Source of the DNA: Terana coerulea | Lineage: Eukaryota > Basidiomycota > Agaricomycetes > Polyporales > Phanerochaetaceae | DNA: 64,000 nucleotides | Direction: 5' to 3' | Assembly (NCBI GenBank): GCA_024811115.1 | Contig: JAKOGH010000072.1 | Coordinates: 148,709-212,708 of the forward strand | Part shown: positions 21,201 through 31,859 of the stretch, piece after piece | Layout: each line of letters starts with the position of its first letter | Numbering within the stretch: position 1 is the first letter of the stretch | Position numbers and translations under genes: made by a program | The notes under the pieces: generated by a model | Told to the model about the DNA's origin: nothing | What the model saw: only the letters and a program-made list of their open reading frames with translations | The model's database searches: none

Positions 21201-22385
21201 ACTTTTGCAGAGCAGGGACGCACAATTCGAGCCGCTTATTCCCGACATAATCGCGGTCGTCTACCATCTTCTCGTCATCCATGGCCATTAGAACTCTCCT
21301 TGTCATGGTGGCTACGAAGATGGCTTTCCCCTGAAATCCATATTCACGACCGGGACATGCGCCAACACGATCGTGGCTAGAGCTTCGAGGGCTTCCTCCC
21401 ATGCTGGACGCCGAGGCCCTATGACTTTCCGATTTACTTTCACTCTGCTTCCAATGTACTCCAGAGCTTGCTGTCGGGTGAACACTCCGAGTTTCGCGGC
21501 ATCCTCCAAGTTCGGGCTGAAAGCAGACTTATACGCGTCGTTGTTGCCGGCGGTGAGAAGGAGAATTTCCTTGTCCGACTGGAACCCAAGGGCCTTGAGC
21601 GCGATGACAATTGGCACGTCCTCGTGGATAGAGTTGTGTCTGAGGTAGATCTTGCCCTTCTTCGTGGCAACATACGTCTTTGACTTGAGTCCGCCGTGAG
21701 TGGAAGATGTGCATGAAGCTTGGACGACACCTTTCACGGGGTCAACCTCCACAATAATCCTGTTCTTACTCAACTGCTCCTGAACGAGAATAACCTTCTC
21801 CGTACCCTTCACCACAAAGTAGCCACCGGGATCGAGGGGACATTCGCTCATCCGGGCTAATTGTGCCTCATTACGCCCGCTGAGTACACACTTGTTGCTT
21901 CGGGAGCATGATGGGTAAGCGACCGATGTTCACGTTTGCTCTGCGCACGACGTTCTTTCCACGCGTGTACTGAATAGTAACGAGTATTGGGGCAGCGTAT
22001 GTGGTATCGCGAAGTCGACATTCGTGAGGAGTTACACTCTTGTCCACCGCGTCGGGATCCGTGCGGTCGGGAAAGCCAACTTGGATATCGGTGTACTTGA
22101 GCCAAAAGCGGGGATCGACATCGGACGTCACCTTATTGTTGGCACGTAGTATATTCTTGATATCGACATCGACGAAGTAGTTGAAAGAATCAATGTGCTG
22201 CTTTACCAGGCCCTTGACCTTGAGGAAGGCCGGAAGTAGCAGCCATTTGTCCTGTACAACATGAAATCGGGGCAAATTGACGATGGGACGATGGGACGCA
22301 CCTCTACGGCCTTGATTGGATCTGTAAGCCCAAGCCCTCGCCATTTGGGGACGCGCGACTCCCATCCTTCGTCCTCTGCGTCCAT
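18216..22385 (-). CDS. RPC2: RNA polymerase III second-largest subunit
   Basis: Fourteen exons: 22385-22302, 22251-21224, 21171-20690, 20637-20366, 20313-19873, 19806-19727, 19663-19251, 19167-19094, 19039-18986, 18926-18801, 18741-18735, 18684-18648, 18588-18315 and 18263-18216; about 1,139 aa. It forms half of the Pol III active centre (tRNA, 5S, U6). Pol III rather than Pol II identity follows from [37 protein letters not shown] and the short C-terminus. Other blocks: [107 protein letters not shown], and the zinc ribbon [16 protein letters not shown]. Two frame corrections are needed: one base too many at GGG 21902-21904 (reads IMLPKQQ, family IMLRSNKC) and one too few in TTTCCCC 21325-21331 (FRGK to AIFVATM). 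The start could also lie further upstream in the same frame. Confidence 0.95.
18735..18741 (-). other. 7-nt microexon of RPC2
   Basis: The 7 bases AAACTGA are flanked by an acceptor AATAG and a donor GTGGGT. Including them is the only way to join PIYYQ to the invariant [16 protein letters not shown], because the third codon (A|AG, Lys) is split across the next intron. The flanking introns are 59 and 50 nt. Confidence 0.85.
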
Positions 22386-22466
22386 GGTGAGGAGGAAAAG
22401 AGTCGGTGCTTTTGGCATTATACCACGGGCAAGAACTCGACTGTACCCGGGCCGGTGCCGGATCAT

Positions 22467-22513
22467 TGTACATTAATCGCAATGACCTCACAGGGTGTCA
22501 CACGTCACAGAGG
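22467..22513. repeat. fragment of the MITE family seen at 143-510
   Basis: TGTACATTAAT, then CAGGGTGTCACACGTCACA, matches the left end of the first element with a small insertion between the two blocks. No matching right end is seen, so this is a relic. It lies about 80 bp upstream of the RPC2 start codon. Confidence 0.6.
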
Positions 22514-22535
22514 GTCATACGGTAGACCCACGACA

Positions 22536-23541
22536 GGACCCCCGAATATGGGGCTGGATGCCTGTGGTCCGAACGGACAAAATTTTGGATTTTGACCCCC
22601 TATGTCTGATTTTTGGCGGACAAAATGGCCCAAATTTGGCCGAAGGCCTGTTGGTTGAACAAACATCCGGTGAACCACGTACAAATGCCTGTTGTGGCAC
22701 AAATAGCTTAAGCGACTTGGAAGCTACGCTCAACACATTGTACATATTGTGGTGGTGTTGTGGTACGGCGTCCTATGGGAATAAGTCAAGTGGTTGGATA
22801 TTTGACTCTCTTAGGTGGATGTTTTGGCATTAATTTATGATCCTCATTTTTTGGTGACTACTCATTCTCGTGATGGACAGAAAATGGGCACATACCAATG
22901 TAAATTCTCTCTCATACTCATGCTTGCAGAACAAACTATGATATATAAAGACGTTGGAGCAAAAGAATGGTGAAAAATGTCATTTTGGAAGGCCTGTGGG
23001 CTCAAAACGGACAAATTTGAGAAAATCTGATTCTTGTTGCAAGTGGTGATTGGCAAGGGTAAACCCTCCATGCTCAGAGGGCAACCCTTACCTTTACCCT
23101 CCAATACCCTTACCCTCATGAAGGGTAAGGGTTGAGGGCTACCTTTTAAACCCTTGCCGAAATAGGCTGAAAATGGTGCTTTAAGTGCCTTTCCCCACTT
23201 ACTTATAATGTCAGTCTTTTATTTGAGTGGCTTGCATTGGTATAGAAAGCACTTACAACACTTGCAGCCCTCTCTAGCAATATGCCTAGTGCTTGAATAA
23301 AGACCCCTGCCAGACAAGGGTTAACTTTCCTCAACCCTTACCCTTACCCTCTATACCCTTACCCTTAACCCTCGAAGGGTTTGCAAACCCCTGCCTATCA
23401 CTAGTTGCAAGAATGGACAAACCGTGGCCTATGACTGCGGAACTTATTGTGAAACAGACATTTAGGGCACAGTTTGCATTGACATTTTGGCCTAAATTTG
23501 GTCCTCAGCCAACAGGCATCTAGACTCATATTCAGGAGTCC
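22536..23541. mobile_element. 1-kb element with long degenerate terminal inverted repeats
   Basis: The left end (GGACCCCCGAATATG, then GATGCCTGT) reappears inverted at the right end (GGACTCCTGAATATG, then GATGCCTGT) and similarity continues inward through GTCTG(T/A)TTTT for about 80 bp. There is no conserved ORF, so the element is non-autonomous. Boundaries are approximate and no clear target duplication was found. The left end lies 150 bp upstream of the RPC2 ATG. Confidence 0.6.
23050..23400. repeat. CCCTTA-rich inverted segments inside the 1-kb element
   Basis: Two blocks of ACCCTTACCCTT-type repeats (about 23,085-23,150 and 23,330-23,390) are partly inverted relative to each other. Each contains a hairpin such as CCCTTACCCT, loop CATGA, AGGGTAAGGG. 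This may be a second, smaller TIR element nested in the first. The unit is CCCTTA, not the fungal telomere CCCTAA. Confidence 0.45.
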
Positions 23542-23877
23542 TCCCACGACATCCACGAGTCACGATCATATCAAGCACCCGTCACGCTTTCGTCACATTT
23601 GGCAGGCAAAGCGCAAAGTTGAGCAGACTCCTACTCGTCGTGTATAGACAGAAAGGGAGAGAGAAAGGGAGGAGGAAAAGAGGTGCTTGATGGGTCAGAT
23701 CTGATCGACCAATATTTCAAAGGTTCCTTACTGTCCATACACGACTGGCAGAAAACAAATGTAAACAACTTACATAAGCGTGATAGGGATGCTAAGAATG
23801 ATGCTGTGCTTGAATTTCTGAAAACTCCCATCACTGCCATCAATACAACTCAGTACCACCTACATTCAAGTTCTGAT
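23542..23877. other. flank between the TIR element and the Gypsy element
   Basis: It includes a purine-rich GAAAGGGAGAGAGAAAGGG tract near 23,650 and a plus-strand ORF from 23,683 that runs into the LTR. The ORF is not recognised and is probably chance or part of an older repeat. Confidence 0.35.
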
Positions 23878-24456
23878 TGTCACAAATTTCCCTCAGCGCT
23901 AGTTCATAGTGCTTAGAGTGTAACATCAAGTCACGGACATGTCACCAAGTCATCACACAGCGTTACAAGATGCTAGATCAGTTTGCCATGTGCTTATTGC
24001 ATGGTTATCAGGGACATACCTTATACAGACATAGGATCCAGGACTTAGGTCTGGAACTGTTCTGGACTATGAATTTAGTATGATGTCAGTATGATGTCAA
24101 TATGACATCATGAACTGATAGTGTATAGTAGCTCAATTAGGACATCTAGATAGTGTTGATATTAGCATGATAGCTAGGTCAGATCTGATAAGGGAGTTAG
24201 AGTGGTGGTATGCTCTGGAGCCTTAGTCAGATGTCACCTGACTGTATCAGTCAGCATATGGTATTAGAGGTCTTAGATAGTGTCTGGGGTCCCTCTACAC
24301 ATATATATAAGGAGGCTGGTCTGTGGGCTAAACCTCCAGACTCAACAACATCATTGATTCATATCCACTCTACTAGCTCTACTCAAGTCCCTCTGCTTTC
24401 CTCACCTCTTTCTCTTTCAAGTCATCCCAGCAGGTGAGTATTGTAGGTTTGTGATG
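23878..24456 (+). repeat. 5' LTR of the Gypsy element
   Basis: It begins TGTCACAAATTTCCCTCAGC and ends near TTTGTGATG. A TATATATAAGG box lies at about 24,302-24,312, as expected for an LTR promoter. It matches the 3' LTR at 32,301, the solo LTR at 43,986 and the truncated copy at 63,942. Confidence 0.85.
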
Positions 24457-25047
24457 GTTTGTTGAATCTACTCTGCTGCTCGTTGTTGCTGTTAAGGGCA
24501 ACAAGCAGAACCTTTGTTGCAGTGTTGTGCAGCATACATATCATTATTCACAGTGTGTCGAAATGAACACTGTTGCTATTTGGGTTCTGGGGGATCTTGC
24601 CACTGTTCTGCAAAGGACTGAGGCTATGAGCTAGTTGCTGTCAGAGACTATGCTCTGTATCATTGAAAAGCACCATGGCTTAGGCTGTGGGCCGCTATTA
24701 TGGCAGCATGCTAATCTTCATGCCAATCCTCAGGTGTAAAGAGGTGCTCGCTGTGCTGTATAGCATGAAGCAACATTTTAGTGTGACTTACCTTCAGGTA
24801 GTTGCCACTATAAGCCTTCAGATATTGATAGCAAACCAGTTTGGGTGAGCATAAAGTTAATGTAATATTGGCTTGAAAACCTTTTGCTGCATGGCTGAAA
24901 TTGTGTCAGAGACCCCCATATCGCTTTTAATTGAGTTAGTACCTCCAGACCTGGTGAGAGAAACCAGGCTGTCGTCAACACTACCGATTGTATGCATCAA
25001 GACCGCACGACCTCACAGGTCATTCCGTTCATTCACCATTTTCTATC
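24457..25047 (+). other. untranslated leader of the Gypsy element
   Basis: This is the stretch between the 5' LTR and gag. A primer-binding site should begin right after the LTR (TGGTTTGTTGAATC), but I cannot match it to a tRNA by eye. No coding sequence is seen. Confidence 0.5.
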
Positions 25048-27250
25048 ATGTCTGCTGAAATAGAGACCAGTACTGATGCCATTGTTAAGCAGCCATGCCA
25101 AAAGTACCTCCTGTTTTCACTACTTACGCGAAGAATGAGCCTGTGGGCCTTTAAGCAGCACATCTCTCCTTCAAAGGAGATCCAAGCCAAATATGCCAAC
25201 GTTTGCAAGCCTCAAAAGGTCTACAACCCCAACATTCCTAAGCCACACTCTTATCCTCTCACTCCCGCGGAGAGTAAGCAGCTTACAGAGAGGCTCAGGC
25301 TGATGCGTTACTCAAGTGCATTGAGTCTTATGCCCTGTTCAAGCAGTGTTAAAAGAGCTGCTCAACTACCTCTCCAACCCTTCGCCGCCACTCATCGAAT
25401 GACTCGCACCCCACGGAGAATTAGCCCCTAAGCTGCCCTCAGCTAAGCTTCATTTTTGTCAAACGAAGCTACTCAAGCATTTTAACGAACTCCAGCCGAT
25501 GCTCAAGGCAACAAAAGTTTGCCTCAACCCAGTCTTTGAGAAACTTCGCAAAGAGGACTCACTGTAGAACACCAGTCACGCTCGAAGGGTGCAGGTACCT
25601 GAGGAGGTTTGGAACAAGCTCTGAGGCTGGTACGACGAGTTCCAGAATGTCTTTGAGAATTTGGACTTGGTGGGGCAGAAGTTGAGTAATAAATGGAGAG
25701 AGTCGATAAGTGCATTGAAGCGTATTGGAAAGGTTTCGTTTATGAACCTAAATGGTAGATTTGCAGAGATTTGTAGTCAACTAGCAGCACTTGATGTAAT
25801 AATCTCCAAGACTGCTAATTAAACTCTGCATTTACTACTTGGAATAACTGGCTGACATGCAACAACTGACTCAATCTTTTGTGTTCGAAGTTTTATTAAA
25901 ATTGGCACTAATAAGAAGAGCAGAAATGTCTTCTTTCACCAACTTTGTCTCTGACCGCACTACGGAGGTCATTGCCGACCCCGTAGCAGCCCCTTCTGCA
26001 CGACGTCAACACCAACTCTGCTCGCTTCAGTGATGCACAGTTGGCAGTGATTCTCCACATAGCACAAAATGCTTTTTCTCAGTCTGTTCAAATCAGCACG
26101 GACTTTGCGCAAGGATATGTCACCAACATGTCAGGTCACTTTAACCATGTGCATGACACAATATATGAAGCAACTGATGACCAGCAGCACCAGATTGAAG
26201 AGCTGGAGAATACAGCTCTCGAGCAAGCCCTGAAAGATTTGGTCTCTAGAAAAGCTTGTGAAAGCATACAAGTCTATCATTGAGGCCTATAAGGCCTAAG
26301 TTGACAAAATTCCTACAAATAGAGGCAGTGGCGCGCATCCTAAAGATACTGAGATCCTCCCACCTTCAATGGCACGAAGAATAGCCTTCGAAGAGTGGTT
26401 GAACTACATCACCTTGTACTACAAGCATACACAGATTGCAACAAACAAGCAACGCATTGTCTTGTTCCTCAGTCATCTGCGCGGCACTGCCGCAACTTAT
26501 ATGAAGTCCTACGCAGATAAGTTGTAAACAACCAGCCTATCAGCACATGGCTCAAATTCATCAAGGAGATGCAGGGTATATACAAGCAGCACGATGAGAA
26601 ACAAGGTGCCAAGGAGGAACTCAATAACCTCTGGAACAACAAAGATCTGGCTAGGAAAACTTCGTCCAATACGCTGAAGAAGTACAAGACTCTGGCCCCG
26701 GATCGTGAAATGTCAGGACAAGCTGCACATCAACAAGATTAAAAGAGTGCTTCCCAGGATATGCGCCTGACAATGGTCGTCCTGTCTCTTAGTGGTGCTG
26801 AGCCCAAGAAATGGGAAGCCTACCTCCATACTTTGCTGCAGCTATACAAGGAGCTCCACCAGAATGGTCAAAAGGTTCTGATGTTTGGCAACAACGGCAC
26901 TAGCAAGAATACGGCAGAGGCAAATAAGCAGTCAAAGGGTAAAGACAAGGGCAAGGCGAAGGAAACCACCCAAGCAGAGACGTCCGGCAAACACAAGTTC
27001 TGCCAAATCTGCTCTGGTAAGGGTAAAAGCTTGTGCACCAAAACTCACAACACAAACGATTGCTACGACAACTCAAAAATGCCAACTCTGGCAAAGGTTC
27101 TTCGTCTTCGTCCCTGTTGTCCCTTTGACAGCAACAACAGCAATGAAACCAAAGCAGTGGTGCTTCTGGTTCTGGTGGAAACTTTGGTTCCAAATCAAAG
27201 GGCAAGCTGTCCTTCAGAAACTGTCTTATGGAGCTTTTGAGCTCTATGTC
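25048..27250 (+). pseudogene. gag region of the Gypsy element
   Basis: Fragments in shifting frames include a probable start MSAEIETSTDAIVKQ, a capsid-like segment near 26,360-26,530 (FEEWLNYITLYYKHTQIAT, then LFLSHLRGTAATYMKSY) and a Cys/His knuckle at about 27,000-27,065 with spacing C-x2-C-x7-C-x3-H-x4-C. Basic, Lys-rich sequence precedes the knuckle. Multiple stops make it non-functional. Confidence 0.65.
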
Positions 27251-27589
27251 TGATGACGACGACAATGCTTTCCCAGCAACGTCGAAGTCAACTCAGCAAG
27301 CATCCATGAGCCGAGTGAATCTGAGCTTGCCAAAATGGAAGCAACTGAGCGCAGCAATGAACCCCAGTCAGTCCTAGGCAGACGTCCATGGGTTAATCGA
27401 CGGACTCAGATAGATTTTTTCCAGGGAATGTAGAGGCTAATGCCTGCAATTTACATTCCAAGAATGTTATACCCCTTATCGGCTCCGAAGTGGATTCAGA
27501 CGAAGTAGTACTGGAATCTTGTGTAATTAGCATAGCTCGCAACAAGAAACGTTGTTTTAAACTTCCAGTAACACTTTGAATGTATGGTT

Positions 27590-28200
27590 TTAAAGTGCAG
27601 GCCAAGGCTTTAGTGGACTCAGGTGCCACAACGAACTTCATTGACAAATCGTTCATTTGAAAGAAATCATCTGGTAACTAATTGTATGTGTAGAAGTGCA
27701 GCACATACAGCGGCGCACACTCCTACTGAGGCCTAGAGGAAGATAGGATGGTTACTCATCTGTAGGCTGGTTGGTTAACATGTAAGTGAGTTTGAGAGTT
27801 GTAAGAGTCTTATTAAGTATAGCGCAGAAAGCTGCCTTATATACAATACAGAGTGGCTGTACTACAAACAGACACAAATAGATACTAGGACAATAGACAA
27901 TAGAGATCGTCATGGTGGAACCTGGTAGAATAATAGAGAAAATGTGAGCAAAGCGCTTACCGGCATCTATCCTGACTCAACAAGGCAAGATAGTCTGTAT
28001 GGGTTGACATAACTAATGCAAACAGAACTCCAAACCAAGCCGGACAGATTTGTGATTATGTCTGTGCTTATATTCAAATCGGCAGTTATAAGTCGACCTG
28101 CATATTATACGTCACACAGTTAGGCTGACAGAGGCATGATGATCGGTTACAACTTCGTACCAACATAACCCCGAGATTGACTGGGAAAAAGGGGAATTGG
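27590..28200 (+). pseudogene. retroviral-type aspartic protease fragment, split by an insertion
   Basis: The catalytic motif is in KALVDSGATTNFIDKSF (27,602-27,655). After a 327-bp insertion the C-terminal part resumes, with MMIGYNFVPT, then NPEIDWEKGELEFTRCP after a frame change (28,137-28,215). The spacing and order match Ty3/Gypsy proteases. Confidence 0.7.
27683..28009 (-). mobile_element. 327-bp insertion with 8-bp target duplication, solo-LTR-like
   Basis: TAACTAAT flanks the insertion on both sides (27,675-27,682 and 28,010-28,017), and it interrupts the protease ORF. Read on the minus strand it starts TGTCAACC and ends ACACATACA, with a TATATAAGG box followed by AATAAGACTC. That layout resembles a short Copia LTR. 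An 8-bp duplication would instead suggest a hAT-type MITE, so the class is unresolved. Confidence 0.65.
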
Positions 28201-28659
28201 AGTTTACCAGATGTCCTCGAGAGCTGCATTACCAATCAAGCCCTTAAAATATAAATTAGTGAAGTTAAAACTGGTGAGCTTCAGCTTGAGTCGGATTTTC
28301 TGTGGGAATCCTCTCTGGACAAATTTGGAGACAAAAATACGGATAATCCATTCATCAACTAGGTGGTTATTGATGTCTCCAACGACTGCACATAAGCAGA
28401 AGTTATTGTGGCTATATTCAATGAAAAGAACATGGACGAGATCCTTGGAGGACTCTGATGGTGAAGACACCATCAAATAGAAGTTACACGTATCTGAATG
28501 GTTACACAAGTATGGCGATGTGTTCTCTAAGCGCAAGTTAGAGTGCATGCCGGTATGCAAGACGTACAATCATCCAATTGACTTTGTGGAAGGAGCCTTT
28601 CTTCCCAAAGCCAGCTAAACTATCTGCTGTTTCCCAAAGAGAGGAACTCTTTGGATGAA

Positions 28660-29890
28660 TGAATTGACGAAGAACAATGGAAAGGTTACATTCGACCTTC
28701 CAAGTCACCAGTTGGAGCACCATTTTTCTTTGTCAAAAAGCACAATGGTAGATTATGTCCATGTATGGAACACCGCACACTCAATGAGATTACTGTAAAG
28801 AACCGCTACCCAATCCCAAGAATTGCTGACCTAATTGACTTGCTGTCTTAGACATCTATCTTTACAAAGATTGACCTTCAGTGGGGCTATAATAACGTCT
28901 GAATCTGTGAGGGGGATGAATGGAAAACGGCATTTATCATAAAAGTGGTCTATTTGAGGCAACCATCATGTATTTCGAATTTTCCAATGCACCAGCTACA
29001 TTTCAAGCCATGATGAACGACATCCTGGGTGACTTGATTTGACAAAGACAGGTCATGGTGTATTTGGAAGATATCTTGATTTTTGGCAACAATTTGAAGG
29101 AACGTCACATGCTTGTCAAAGAAGTACTGAAAAGGCTTCATGACAACAATCTCTATATAAAAGCACAGAAGTGCTTCTTTGAGAAAGACCAGATTGAATA
29201 TCTTGGCATGATTATTTCAAAGGGCAGCGTTGCGATGGACTCTGCAAAGGTGTCAGGGAGTTCTTGGGCCAGTACCAACTAAAGTCAAACACGTGCAGGC
29301 TTTCTTAGGCTTTGCAAACTTCTATTTCAAGTTCATACAGAACTTTGCCAAGCTAGCCAGGCTACTCATAGATCTAACAAAAAGGATCAACCTTGGGTTT
29401 AGGAAGCTGACCAACAAGTGGCATTCGAGGGCGCTGAAAAAGGCCTTCACTTCAGCACCCATACTACGTGATTCCAGATGATGTGAACCCATTCAGACTA
29501 TCAACCAATGCAAGTGACTTTGCAATCGGTGCAGTGCTGTCGCGAACGGGATCCTGCTGACGAAATGTGGCACCCTGTTGCTTTCTACTCTAAGTTTCAA
29601 CGTACATAAACGTAACTATGAGATTTATGACAAAGAGTTGCTTGCTATTTTACGAGCTCTAGAAGAGTACAGACACTATTTGAAGGGACACCCAGAAAGT
29701 TTGAGATCTGGTCAGATCATCAAAATCTGACTTACTTCGAACAGCCCAAAAGTTGACACAGAGACAAGTGCGATGGGCTTTGTATCTAACGTGATTCAAC
29801 TATTCTCTACATCACAAGCCTGGAAAGACAATGCAAGCTGAAGACCCTCTGTCTAGGCAGCTAGATCATGAGGAGGGGTAAAGCTCGACA
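28660..29890 (+). pseudogene. reverse transcriptase and RNase H fragments
   Basis: RT blocks: [47 protein letters not shown], and the catalytic-loop variant YLEDIL (family YxDD) at about 29,061, then KCFFEKDQIEYLGMIIS and a thumb-like FLGFANFYFKFIQNFAKLA. RNase H follows, with [10 protein letters not shown] and [13 protein letters not shown] after frame changes. Glu instead of the first Asp of the YxDD motif, plus in-frame stops (for example in the FTKIDL block), make it inactive. Confidence 0.85.
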
Positions 29891-30145
29891 ACCGAGACCA
29901 AATTTTGCTCAAACCGGAATATTTCGCCATCCAGGCTGTCGAGGCTTCCCATGAGGCACCTGTTAACAACGACCAAATCCTAAGTGAGGTCAAAGAAGCA
30001 TTGCTATCAGATCATGTTACGAAGGGCTACAAGTCATTATTAAAGTCAGGACCTAGAGAGTTTGGTAAAAGTCTCAAGGAATGGAACTATGAGAACAGAT
30101 CACTACTGTTCCATGGCAATGTCGCAGATGGACATACATATGTTG

Positions 30146-30597
30146 TATCATTTTCATTTCTTGCATTTGTTAAGCATAGATATATGGCCTAGTAGCAGCC
30201 CCAGAGCCTCTGGGCTTCATTCCGATGATCCTAGCGCTTAGCGCCCAAATGCGGCTCAATTCTTCCCATGTTCTTGAACACTTAGCGCTCTAAACTCTTT
30301 AGCCTTGTCCCTCATCTTGACTTCTTGGTCATTTGGGGACAAGGTATATATTCAATACACTGTACATAATAGAAATGCTAACTTAGTCATTGTGAATGCA
30401 TTGGCACCTGCCTGCCTATTCTGTGAGATCTACTTGGAGTTGGCCTTTGTCACCCTTCTCGTACGTATTTTATTATCTATTCCCCATCTACTCCGATCCG
30501 CTCATTCTGGTTACGCATCGAGCTTATCTCCGCAACAGCAAGATATACATCCTATAGTTAACAGACAATTATCTATGACAACCAATTATACAAATCC
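30146..30597. mobile_element. about 450-bp insertion between RNase H and integrase
   Basis: The pol reading (LLFHGN, then expected HDLSSAGH) is interrupted here. The inserted DNA starts near TGTTGTATC, ends near CTATGACAACC, contains GTATATATTC, and has no ORF of retroviral type. It is probably a solo LTR or MITE. ATACA occurs on both sides, but the boundaries are uncertain. Confidence 0.45.
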
Positions 30598-31660
30598 ATT
30601 ATGATTTATCATCAGCTGGACATTCTGGCAGGTGGAAAACATATGAACTAGTTTTTAAAAACTATTGGTGGCCGAGCATTTCGATATTTGTGAAAAATTA
30701 TGTGATAGGCTGCGACATATGTCAGCAGATGAAAAATCATCCACAGCAGCCCTATAGACCTTTGATGCCAAACTCTGTGCCTTATGGGCCATAGCAAATC
30801 ATATCAATCAACCTTATTACTCAGTTACCAAAGTCGGAAGGATACAGTGCTATCTGTATTGTCATATGTTGACTTATCAAATGAGTGCATTTCAATGCAA
30901 TTACCAATAAGTTTTTGGTAAGAGACTTGTCGCAGCTACTATACGACAGAGTCTACCCCTTACATGGGCTGCCACTTTAGATCATATCAGATCGAGGAAC
31001 TCAGTATGCAGTGGAACTATTCTAGCAATGATGCAAATTACTTAATATTGAGTCGGCTATGTCTATGGCATATCATCCACAAACGGACAGTTACACTGAG
31101 TGTGTAAACTAGATCCTGGAACAGTATCTTCGATGCTATGTACATTACAACCTTGATAATTGGTCTACATTATTGAGTATAGCAAAATTTGCATACAACA
31201 GCTAGGCACATGAAGGAACCAAGGAGACTCCATTCTTTTGGAATATGGTTGACATCTTTGAGCGGGTCCCACATTAGTCAAATAGATCAAGAGCATAGAT
31301 CTTAACAACATTATAAAACAGCAATACAAAGCTCAAGAGCAGGCAAAAGCTGCTCTAACCTTAGCTACTGAGCGTATAAAGTGGTACTACAACCAGGGTG
31401 TCCAAAACATGCCGTTTAAAGTTGGAGACAAAGTACTCGTCAACTTATGTGATTACCAAACCACGGAGCATGCATTAAACCCACGGTATGAGGGACCATT
31501 TGAGATAATCACACAGCTGTCCACTGTTACCTTCAAGGTTAAAATGCCACCACACTATCATGCTATGCACCTAGTATTCCATATCAGCAAGATAGCCACT
31601 TACAATGAACCTTCCATACCAGGGCCGAAGCCTGTAATACCTAAGCTAGTCATGGTTAAA
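30598..31660 (+). pseudogene. integrase fragments
   Basis: The zinc-binding HHCC region is visible as DLSSAGHSGRWKTYELVFK, NYWWPSI and GCDICQQMKNHP (about 30,607-30,750). The core domain is heavily decayed, with stops. The C-terminal GPY/F-type part is intact over 91 codons (31,409-31,684), including VGDKVLVNL, NPRYEGPFEI and HLVFHISKI. Confidence 0.75.
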
Positions 31661-31676
31661 GGAATACAAAGAATAG

Positions 31677-31833
31677 GAAGTTGAGAAGATGTTACAACAC
31701 TGCTAACACGGTAAGAAAACTCAATATTTAGTTCAATGGAAGGGTTATGAACATGATGAAGTCACTTGGAAAAATAAGAACAATGTCAAGAATGCTAAAC
31801 AAGCTGTTCAAGACTACCTCAGACAAAACTAAC
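31677..31833 (+). pseudogene. chromodomain at the end of integrase
   Basis: EVEKML is followed, after one stop, by QYLVQWKGYEHDEVTWK and a helix AKQAVQDYL. The W-K-G-Y and T-W residues are the chromodomain signature. In chromoviruses this domain directs insertion to marked chromatin. Confidence 0.8.
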
Positions 31834-31859
31834 AGGCTGCACGAGCAGTTGAGCTCAAA

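Noticed and set aside
4644..22385. Programmed ribosomal frameshifting as the reason for the frame breaks
   Set aside because: The sites do not share a slippery heptamer, occur in both directions and sit in unrelated genes. Homopolymer length error is simpler.
22505..22833. ORFs on both strands over the left TIR of the 1-kb element
   Set aside because: They overlap each other within a non-coding inverted repeat and match no protein family.
23060..23400. Interstitial telomere repeat
   Set aside because: The unit is CCCTTA rather than CCCTAA, and the blocks are inverted hairpins inside a TIR element.
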